Shown here piece by piece: positions 54,141 to 64,000 of a stretch of DNA of 64,000 nt (within the stretch, counting starts at the first letter, position 1; every line of letters begins with the position of its first letter). A model generated the notes under the pieces. It made no database searches and was not told the origin of the DNA. It saw only the letters and a program-made list of their open reading frames with translations. The translations under genes were made by a program, and so were the position numbers. Origin of the DNA: Oryzias latipes (Eukaryota > Chordata > Actinopteri > Beloniformes > Adrianichthyidae); the NCBI RefSeq assembly GCF_002234675.1, contig NC_019877.2, positions 24,261,519 through 24,325,518 of the forward strand, given 5' to 3'.

Positions 54141-54866
54141 CAAAATGGTGAAATTCAGAGTATAGAGATGAACACAGGACGTTTCTGGAAGAACGGGAAG
54201 ACTTTTACTGAACAGAATGACGTCATGATGTTTATCATTATGAGCTTCTGGAAGCGGTAAAATAGTTTAATGCCAGTTTAATGGTAACTTAGTACTTGTT
54301 TGCTTACTATGTTGAAGAATGAACTGAGTCATTGCAATGTATTAACATCTAATAAATTATTTGCTTTTGATGCAAAAAGTCAGTTATTCAATTTTAAATA
54401 AAAAAAACAAAAGCAAGATATTCTAATGAAGGTCAAAGTTACTTTATGCTGCACATAATTGAAATGTAATGTATTTAATGTGTTGATTGTGAATCTGAAT
54501 GACTCAGACACCAGAAGGATGCTCTGTCCAGATGTTTGTGTATTTGTTGGTGTAAGGGTCATTGAAAGAGGAATGTTGAGATACAAAAAATTACTAGTTA
54601 AATGCTGATGGATGTTGAAATATTCAGTTTTTATCATCATAAATCTGACATCAGAGGAGTCGGTGCCTCACCAGCATCAACCTCACTGCACGTCACTGAG
54701 TAGTTGTGTGTGTCAGAGAGAGGAAAAGAAAAGAGTGAGATAGTGTGTGTAGGTGTGTGTGTGAGATGAGAGAGGGGTGCCTGTGTGTGTGGAGGGGGTA
54801 TCTGACCTCCAGGGTAGTAAGGTGCGAGTACTGGCTCCATACCAACGGCGAACAAAGCAGCAGCCA

Positions 54867-55333
54867 TCAGACTGTACAACACCGTGTTACAGTGACACAC
54901 TACGGTCCCGCGGGTGTTTTTTCAGTCACTCATTTATTGATTTTCTTTTGTTGTAGTTGTTGTTTTTCAATTTTCAATAGTTTTTTGTTCCTGAACAGTT
55001 GTTTGTTTTTGGTGTGAACTTCATTTCTCATTTCTGTATTAGAAAAAAAAAGAAAGAAAAGTTTTTACATGTTTTTTACAGTTGACCACATGTTTTTTTA
55101 CACTTTTGCAGCTGTATTTATTTATTATTTATTTATTTAATGAGAATCTCATTTTTGATGATAATTTTCACAATAATTTTAATAATAATTTTTAATGATT
55201 TAATATAAATGTCATTTGTGATGTCCTTTTTTGATGTTATATTATACAGATTATTTCTGAATGTCATTTTTTCTGCCACAGATAAATGAAATTTCCCCGT
55301 TGTGGGATTAATAAAGTCATCTATCTATCTATC
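54867..55333 (+). repeat. LINE 3' tail, copy B
   Basis: Second copy of the tail at 38633-39006, ending in 'gtgggattaataaagtcat' with a (CTAT)n tail. Confidence 0.75.
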
Positions 55334-55339
55334 AAATGC

Positions 55340-58300
55340 GAGCGGGACCTTGCTGTTGACATCATTGGCTAGCAGCTGAAATTTTACAATGGACCTTAAA
55401 TCTACCCCCCCCCCCCCCCCCCGTTTGAGGAGAAAAGCAACCTCAGAAATAAGGAGCTCTGGATATTGTAAACGTGTTTATTACATAATTCTGACCAGAG
55501 TGGTCTTATATAATTCAGTCAATCATTTGTGTTCAGTTTGGTTTAGTAAACACTGAAACCTCCTTCACAGTGAAGTTAAGCATTACTGCTAAGGGCTCCT
55601 TCAGGACGCAGAAGCAGACAGTTTAGCACCTCCTCGCCGTCAGGCCCTGAAGGCACCAGACTCCTTCAACGTCAGTGCAGGTTAGCTGTAAACAAGTGTC
55701 CGTCAGTCATGGAACGTCCCCTCACGGCCTGCAGAGCTGCTTCTTACAACAAACCAGGATCCTTACAAACCTCCAGCGTAATGAGATCAGATTAGGGGCC
55801 GAGTGGAGCAGCGTCTGTCGCAGACTTTAATCCCACACTGGCCTTTGCCCAGATAAGTGTCTAATCCGGCGTGCAGGTGAGAGACTGCTCCACCCGTTTC
55901 AGCTCTGCGTTACTATTCCAGATCTAAACACAGGTCTTTACTCGCTCTGCAGAACCCCTTCTGGGTCCAACACTTTCTAAAAGTAGAGCAGGAGGCTGAG
56001 CGTTCAGTCTGCGATCTCTTCTGTTTGGAAGCAGCTTCCTGCTCCGGTTCAGCGGCTGAACGTCACACCAGGAACTTTCCTTCTGAATCCAGTTGTTTTT
56101 GCTCAATTGTTATTTTTCTCTCCATTTCTATCCTGATGGAGACTCGGGATGGAGCTTCTGTCAGGAATGGAGTGCAGTCTTCAGTCAGTCTGACGGTTTT
56201 TCACGTACAAAACATAAATACAGTTTAAAAAAAAAAAAGATCTTAACTTTTTCTTTTTACTTTTTAACTAATATGTGCATACATTGGTCAAAGTATAAAG
56301 CTTCCCAACCCTTTCATTCTTCATCCTTATCAGTCTGTAAATGATTCTTTGACAGGTGATGGTTAAGGTGACCCGCTGCAGCCTCAGCACCGACCCTGGT
56401 GCCCACTAGGAGCATCATGTATGGATTCCAAGGTTCAGATGAAAGCAGCTGGTTGATGATTGCTGGAGGGAGTCATTGTGTAGGTTTCAGAGGACTTGAT
56501 GGTTGTTGGACTTTTGGACGGAGTATCTTTTATGACGGAGTCAACAGGTGTTTGAGAGGCGAATGTGACCGCTGGAATGTTGAGCTCTGAAGGTGTATCA
56601 TGTCAGACACACAACGCCTTCGGTTATTAGCCGAAACGTGTTACACAACACCGAGGAGCAGCTCCACACAACACTGCTGCTGACGATCATGCTCTACATT
56701 ACACTTCTGTTCCAGTTTAAAAATGAAACCGCCCTTTCAAAATGCAAGTAATCAATAAACACGTCGTCTTGTAAACCATTGTTCTTAGTTTTCAGCTACA
56801 AGAACAGCTTTTCTGTTTGATCTTACTGTATGAAATTTGAATTTGATTTGTCAAAGTTTTACATCGATTCAGCTTGCTTACTTAAAGTGCACTGTAAAAA
56901 ATAGGGACCTAAAATATGTCCACAATTATCAAAATGGTCCAAGAATGGACCAGGAAGTCTTATTCTAAGAACACAATTCTAGTTACTAAGACGTGTTCTT
57001 TCAAACTATTATTTTATGACATGAATTTTGTTAAACTAGAAATCAAATTATTATTATTATTTTAAGCTTGAAAATGGAAATGGAACCGATTTAGTAGCAG
57101 TGATACACAGTTTCATGAGGGGCATGTTCATTGTTCCACTTGTACTGAATCGTTGATGTTTTGTCAAACAGCTTGAAGTTTGTGTTTTTAATTATTGCTA
57201 CATTTCCTCCAAGTTGTTCTGGATCTTTTTTGTTCATTTGCATCAGTCTGGCCTTCAGAGAGGATTGATTCCTTTGATGAAGGCTTCAGATCTTCTCCAC
57301 CTGCTCCGTTTCTCGTCAGGTGATGTTTTTGTCCTTGCTGCAGTTACCAACTTGTCTCGTTTCTCTGGTCTAAATTGTTCCCGTTTGCCTGTTTCTCGTC
57401 TTTTAAGACTCTCCCCGCTCTGGGCAGATAACTTCCCCTACTGCCCCCGGCTCTTCTTCCTTTCAGAGAGTTGTTCTTGTTGCCCAGCTTTATAAATAGA
57501 TAGAGTTTAAAACTAAACCTTTTTCCATCTCGTTGGTCATCTTTGTAGTCGTTAATTTGAAAAGAGTACAGATAATGTTCCCTCATTGTAAATATTTGGA
57601 CTGATTAGACTGCAATAAATACAATTACTTGGAATGAATTGGATATAACGATCAGAGCTGAGATTTCGTTCAAACATAAAAGTATTAACTTGATATGTTC
57701 CTGTGCGAGTTAGACGGCCAGCATGTTCCAGGTCAGCATCCGCTGGTTGAGTGGTGATCACTATCGGTGCGGGCTCAAGGCAGCTATGTCTCAACAAACT
57801 GGAAGACCTTAAAGGCCAAGGCCTGGGTGTGATAACATCCTGTAGGAGGTAGGAGTGATAAGTGATGGGGCAGTAAAGCTCAGCAAGAATGCCAGACTTT
57901 ACCTCAGACTGGGGTAAAGGCATCCTAGGAATTTGCTTTTCTTTTCCTACTTTTCAGAGGTAAAACAGGACGGTTGGAATTTTCCAGCCATGTCTGGAAG
58001 AGCTAAATCAGCGCGTTACTGCCAACAGGTCATTTCCTGCATATTCTGCCTCTACGGCACTTTTGTTAAAGGTGAACAACATGTAACTCAGAATTCAGCT
58101 GAGTGTTAATGTGATTGATGGTAAGATAGCTGCTTCAAGATGTTAACCCAAGTGCAGAATGAAAAGGCTTTCTCAGCAAAGCGGCACTCGGACAGACGCT
58201 CGGCCACGCAGAGTAGCAACAGTTTTTCGCCTCTGGGTAAAGTCCAGCACAATTGTTGCCAAAGTCGCTAAAGCTGCACTTCAACACTGATTAACTCTGT

Positions 58301-59800
58301 CGTTATCGCTGAACTGATGGTTTGTAGAATAGCTCAATCAAAATTACACAATGCCATCAAGTACGTCCTTTTGTTCAGCTAAAATACAAAAGCCAAAGCA
58401 TTTTTGCTAAAAGGGCTCATTAAAGGCCCACTCCAGTGAAAACAGTGCTTTTAACATGTTCTTGTAGCATTTTTCTCATGGAGGACATTTATAAAGAAAA
58501 TTAAGATGAAAACTGTGTCTCTGAGTATGTCTTTACTCAAATCACGGTGAATCAGGAGCCAACTTTAGTTCTTCTGTACAAACTACAATCAGCAGGCCTC
58601 CAGCTCCCTGCTCTGCTCCATTCTGATCATCCACCTGCAGACAAACAGATCTTCATTTTCCTCGTCTGAACTGGAATCTGGATCTAACCTGTGCATTTAA
58701 ATATCTCCGATCTTGCTCGCCATTTCTGGGGGGCTGTAAGCTAGCGGGAGAGAGTGTAAACCACGGGGGGGCAAACTTTTTGACTCTTGGGCAAGAAAAG
58801 GTTCTAAAATCTGACAAAAGCGCCAAAACGTCTGGGCCAAAACAAACTAAAATATGAACAGAAATGAATATACATCTTTTGAAACAAACATTTTGGAGTT
58901 TTCACATTGACTGCTTGGAGTTTATTGAATTAGAAGTGTCGTCATGGCACCATCACATCCTCCGCTTTTTTGTTCAATAGAACATTTTTGACCATTTTGT
59001 TTCAAAACTAATTTGTGTACTTCATGTTTGTGCCAAATAAGGAGGTTAAACTTCAATTCTGCTCGTTGTTAAGGCTAAAACTTGGATTAAGTTTGTGCAT
59101 TTCTGTGTACAACAGGCTTCCTGCCTTTAGCAATAACCATATTTCAACCAGTTATTGTTGAAGGTGTTAATAGTCTCAACAATAACACTTTTTGTGAAAC
59201 TACATCCACAACGCCTTCCCCCACGCACGTTCAAGCCAACACTTTCAATGAAAGGTTCATGGAAACGCGTAAATGCCAGTATTGGACTTGAACATTTAAC
59301 ATGCTCACGTCGCTACGCAAGTTTTTATGAAGGTTTTCAGACTATGTATAAACCATTGAAAGTTAAACCACTTGAACTTTGACCAATCAAGAACTCTGAT
59401 TTGGTAGTGGCTTATGGATTGAAGCGGTAACCGTTGGAAAATTGATCATGGAGGAGAAATTTATAATTGTCGTTTGTGTCCGGCCAGAATTATACACACC
59501 AAGTCTATCAGAACAGAGCTGAGAGAGAGAAAGGCTGGAATAAGATTCATGAGATTTACACTGCTTCGCTGTTTCACACCAGGCCTCTTCCAACTGTAGG
59601 TGCACTAGTATCGGGTAGGGACAGTCCACTGAAGACAATGTCGGCTAATTGTGCGTTCAAGAATGCACTTCCTGGTGTGAACGTAGCTTAATCCAATTTT
59701 TTCTATAGAATTGAATCCAGCAAAGGTTCCCAAATCAATTTAGGTAACCCATCAAATCAAGCAAAAGAGAAAAATCTATGTCACTTCAAAAAAGACCAAG
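55340..59800. other. Probable nherf1 upstream intron, no exon recognised
   Basis: Contains a C-run (about 55405-55423). Around 58430-58790 are two short fish-type repeat fragments ('taaaggcccactccagtgaa' and 'gggcaaactttttgactc'). Around 59600-59695 a 'gtgtgaacgtagctta' repeat edge. No PDZ1 coding seen on the minus strand. Confidence 0.45.
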
Positions 59801-59839
59801 TGATCGTAACTGTATTTTATTGATGGTCAACATCAGAAC

Positions 59840-60252
59840 TAGGGCTGCACGATATGAGGAAAAATCGCGATATGCGATATTTGAGATTAATATTGCGATA
59901 ACGGTATAATTTGCGGTATATAAAGCAATAGCAAAACAACCAAAAACATCATTCCCATTTCATTGCAACAGTTTAAAAATGATACTACAAATGACCCTCG
60001 ACGACATAGATGACAAACATCTAACATAATAGGCCTCCATCCAATTGGTCAACAAGGTGAAGACGTCCATCCGATTGGTCAAATGCATAAAGGGATTTAT
60101 TTGATTCGTTAAATGCTTCAAGCTGCCATAAGATTGTTTTAACACATTTAAGGTTTATAATTTATTGCGATTTCTGCTGTCTTTTGCGATATGCATATTG
60201 CAGAGCTGGATATTGCGATAACAATAAATTTGCGGTATATTGTGCAGGCCTA
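59840..60252. mobile_element. Non-autonomous hAT element (413 bp) with 8-bp TSD
   Basis: Starts 'tagggctgcacgatat', ends 'atattgtgcaggccta'. Flanked by atcagaac at 59832-59839 and 60253-60260. Rich in 'gcgatat' near both ends. Confidence 0.95.
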
Positions 60253-60505
60253 ATCAGAACCAACCCATTAGTTTATGTCCTGTTTATGTAGAGGACATTT
60301 GATTACTCTACTGCTACTAGTCCTGATGTGCTTAAAACAGGACATCGTGGTTTTTCCATTGACGGGTCATGTGTTTTGGTGGGAGCTTTGAGATCTTGGG
60401 GAGACTAAAAGAAAACTACATGAATTATTGGGCTGGTTCTCCAGAGGATATGAAGAAGTTGGAAATGGAAAAACTGTGGAGCTAAAATCTTCCCATACTC
60501 TACAG

Positions 60506-60686
60506 TAGGGGGGTCCCCAAATCCAGGCCTGGAGGCCCCGTGTCCTACAAGTTTTCACACCAACCTGCCATTGAAGCTCCTTATTGGCTAAACACACCTG
60601 ATCCAGGGAATCAGCAGCAAATGAGGCAGGGTTTCTGGAAAACCAGCAGGACTTCGGCCCTCAAGGCCTGGATTTGAGGACCCCTG
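60506..60686. mobile_element. Short hAT-type MITE (181 bp)
   Basis: Inverted termini around 'gtccccaaatccaggcctgg' and 'aaggcctggatttgaggacc'. Flanks ctctacag (60498-60505) and cactacag (60687-60694) agree at 7 of 8 sites. Confidence 0.88.
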
Positions 60687-60699
60687 CACTACAGTGATG

Positions 60700-62150
60700 A
60701 CTGAAAACTAGAGTTGTGTTTCGCATTTAAGACCGAAGAATTACAGCTTTTTTAGCTACATTCAATAATTAAAATTGTTTATTGCTAAATGAATATGTGG
60801 CAGTAGTTAACTATGCAAATAAACGACCAGTAAAGATCTTAAATTACTGTAATTCTTCAACCGTTTCCACAATTGATGCAACACCAAAGCTGAGAAAAGC
60901 AGGTTTGCGCTCATAGGCAGCACTTTACATTAGAAAAGTGTTTACTTATTCAACATAGACCAGCTGATTCTGAGGGGATCCTTTACAACCATAAAGTGTT
61001 GCATACTGGCACAAAACTGCTTTTCTTCGCTCTAAAATCAGCTGAATATGATATTAGGATAGTTAGGATTAGAACAATCTGTTCTGTCTGAGTCCTTTTG
61101 CTTCTTAACTGGCCTTAGTCTAAAAAAGAAATCTTTATTTCAATGCTCTTTAATGTACTCTACAGAAGGTCCAATGGTGAGACAAATCCTAAAATAGTCA
61201 CATAAAAAATGTCGTCTCTACAAGAGATGAATGAATAGCCCAGAAGCCCGGCAGAACCAGACTCAGTGGTGCAGAACATGCCTCTTTTGTCACAACAATT
61301 CCACCCGTTGTGTCCAAAGAAACCTCTGCTCCGCCTTCTACCAGCATTACGGTTATCGGGCTGTGATGGGACAACCACCAACTACTGTAAACATCCCTCT
61401 GGGCTTGTTTAGTATCAAAGGTTAATGGCTTTACAGCTCACTGCAGGCAAACAACACATCCTCTGCCTCTCTTTGCAGAGAGAATTTGGGAGGACCTTGA
61501 CCACAGGGATCATCTACACGACAGCTTTATCCCCATGAGTGAGCACCATTTGACGGAAAAAAGATGCACCCAAAGCAGGCCACGTCCACAAACTACAAAC
61601 CGTTCTGCCAAAGCTTCAGCAAAGCACTGAAGCAGCTATCTCCTCTCACGCCGGCCTCTTCAAATAATTAACTCAAACCGAGTCCAGGCGTCATTAAAAT
61701 TCAAAGTGCATCGCAGCAGCCAGAGCTCTGCAAAAGGCTCAGCTGCTCCACGGGTTTGGCAGCAATCACACAACTGTTCTCACCAACGCCGGTCCAAAAC
61801 AACCAAGACATCTCTAAAGAATCATGCAGTGATAACACATTCTTCGGGTCTTGAGGACTTCATGACTGCTGGAGGAGACAGAAAGTGAAGCATTCACACG
61901 AAAAGTGCAATTGAAACAATTCAACAGTCCAACTGTGCTTGCAAACTGACCAACTCCTCTGCAAACACTGTGCTATTCCACGCACAGGTAACATCGATTT
62001 GGAAAATCCACAAAAGCTCCAAAGCTTTAACACTGGGGTTATCAATAATTGCCAAGACAAAAACAAACTCTGAAGCCCTGACACCATGGAAACTGCCTGA
62101 AAGAGCAGGAAGCGGTTTTGTCATCAGTTACACAGCTCAGCGACAGAGGA
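60700..62150. other. Intronic or intergenic, nothing recognised
   Basis: No exon or repeat boundary supported. Short open frames lack motifs. Confidence 0.4.
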
Positions 62151-62155
62151 AGCTG

Positions 62156-62272
<117 letters not shown>

Positions 62273-62299
62273 TGTGTGTGCGTGTGTGTTTGTACGGAC

Positions 62300-64000
62300 A
62301 CACAGGCGTCGCTAGAAAATCTGCAAATGTCTCTCTTTAACCTTCAATCCTCTTTACCTTCCTGCTCCAGAAGCTTTTTATTACATTTATTTAAGAAGCT
62401 GCAGGAGTTTTAAATGTGAACAATTCTCAGAGAAGCATAAGCACAGAGCCCCCCCCACTCACACAAGTTCTCCAAAGTTACCCAACATACTGTTGCAGCA
62501 CCTGAAGACGCCCATTTACGGTCAGTAGTTCAATGTGCAATGACCAATAAATCAACTTTTTTGGTTTTTAAATCTGCTGGATGGTTTTACTTTAATATCT
62601 AATCATATTCATATCTAATCATATTCATATCCCTCTTATGGTGCTAAAAAGGTTGTTTTGAACTGTGTACCTGCTCAGACCACAACTGAGCTGAAGTCAA
62701 CAGATAACGTCAGCTTAACTGCATCAGGTTGTTGTTTTATTACTCATTTCATGATGAGAAGCCTGTTTTTACAAAATACTGCAGAACAAAATTAAAAGGT
62801 CAATTTAAAATAAAATGATCTATTGCTGTGGAAGCTTCCCATTCAAGAGCTGAAGCAGTAAAGCAGCTGTTGGTTTTCTAATGTGATCCGTATGAGCTAT
62901 ACGCTCACTGATCCGTACTCTGGCCTGGGACAGTTCACTTCAAGACCTTCATTGTTGTGGGCTTTGTGACGCCTGCACAGCAATGACAGCATTTCATCCA
63001 CAGTGAGAGTGAAGGGGAGTGGGCAGCAGCTGAGGGGGGTAAAAACTTGGAGGCATAAAGTTCACTTTGTTTGGATCAAGGCCAAAGCAGACTCTGCACC
63101 AGCGGTCCTCTGATTCTTTTGGGGAAATATTTTTTATTGTTTTAAGGAAAACAAAATTAAGCAGCATCGCAATGTGCAAAGAAATGTCAGAGAGGCAAAG
63201 CTGTCTTCAAGTCACCACTGGGGCATCTGGTTTATGCATAAAGTATAATACGAGTGAACAGTGTTTTAAACCAAAATAAATAGAAATTCAGCACGCAAAA
63301 TCCTTTTTTAAAAACATTAAGTCAAACATAATGTTCATTCCTCACATAAAACAGCCTCAAAGTGGCATTTTGATCCGTTCACGCATTTCAGAGTATTCCT
63401 CTAAGAACCTGCTGTCTGAGCACCAGCTCTTCCCAACTCAGGAAAATGAACGGGTTCTCACGAGCTGACAGACCAGTGAGGAACCGCCCCTTCCAGGAAG
63501 AGACTTCGCTGCCAGCCCCGCCCCCAGGCGAAGACAAACACCCACTTTCTCTGTGGAGCTAACGGCAAACACGCTTTCATTTTGTAAAAGTTTGGACGTT
63601 TGTTTTCATGGGCGAAACGCTAACGCGCGGCTGAGACCGACTCTAGATTGACATCATGAAATGGGCGACCCCCCCCCATGGCAACGAAAGGCGGAGCCTC
63701 AGAGTTCGAGTCGTCTTACTTTTGGTAAATGGTGAATGCTGGGTTGGGTTTTGGGTTGGAAAAGAGCTCGAAAAATAACTAATATTCAATTAAAATGTGT
63801 TGCTCTGTGTGCCAAAGGAAATTTATTATCATATCCATGGATATTGTTTACAATAAAAGGCTTGAGAATAGCATAAAATAGGCCCTATAAAAAAAAGAAA
63901 CAACTGTAAGACTTGAAAGTTGAGCAGACTTGGGACCAGCTAGACTTTCCGGCCCAGCTGAAACGCAAAGACGCCAACCATTGTTTACCAGCGTTTGCTT
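62300..64000. other. Region to the window end, GC-richer near 63480-63720
   Basis: No exon recognised. 63480-63720 has 'ccccgcccc' and several CpG, which could be a promoter-proximal or enhancer region of the nherf1 side, but this is speculative. Confidence 0.35.

Noticed and set aside
63480..63720. GC-rich block as a possible nherf1 first exon
   Set aside because: No PDZ1 motif or ATG context found on the minus strand; kept only as possible regulatory DNA.

Overview
The window looks like teleost fish nuclear DNA. Its genes have many small exons with GT/AG junctions and introns as short as 74 and 80 bp. It is dense in fish-type transposons (hAT, L2-like and RLE-type LINEs, Gypsy, a tRNA-SINE, TTAA-flanked MITEs), carries long (TG)n and (GATA)n arrays, and has no bacterial gene organisation. 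The MITE family resembles what I would expect in medaka (Oryzias), but that is a weak guess.

Layout. 1-11.7 kb: intergenic and transposon-rich. It holds an RLE-type LINE 3' part that opens with a 32-bp tandem array made from its own coding sequence, a decayed hAT with a broken transposase, a TTAA-type MITE, and an L2-like LINE with a large internal RT deletion nested in an older repeat. 11.76-37.97 kb: one large minus-strand gene that I could resolve into 41 coding exons. Its phases close on a 7,266-nt reading frame (about 2,421 aa). It encodes a NO VEIN-like protein with a central GHKL/Bergerat ATPase domain (N-box and glycine box visible) and a C-terminal NOV_C/DUF3883 domain carrying a D...ExK nuclease-fold signature. 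Its introns contain an internally deleted Gypsy element, a SINE, several MITEs and two full-length hAT elements, one with a solo-LTR-like insertion. 38-41.6 kb: intergenic, with a LINE 3' tail and a compound GGAT/GATA microsatellite. 41.6-42.65 kb: an unrecognised plus-strand gene with one large terminal exon. 44.09-52.81 kb: the 3' part of an NHERF1-like scaffold gene on the minus strand (PDZ2, linker, ezrin-binding tail). Its PDZ1/start exon is not in the window. 52.8-64 kb: probably the large upstream intron of that gene, with an L2 3' end, a second LINE tail, two small TSD-flanked MITEs and a long (TG)n.

Together the window shows three host genes in a background of repeated nested insertion. 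Five insertions have recognisable 8-bp hAT target duplications, three of them exact and inside other elements or introns, so part of the insertion order can be read. The most interesting host feature is the pairing of a GHKL ATPase with an apparently intact PD-(D/E)XK-type C-terminus in one vertebrate protein. All exon boundaries are read by eye from splice consensus and phase; none is tested against RNA.
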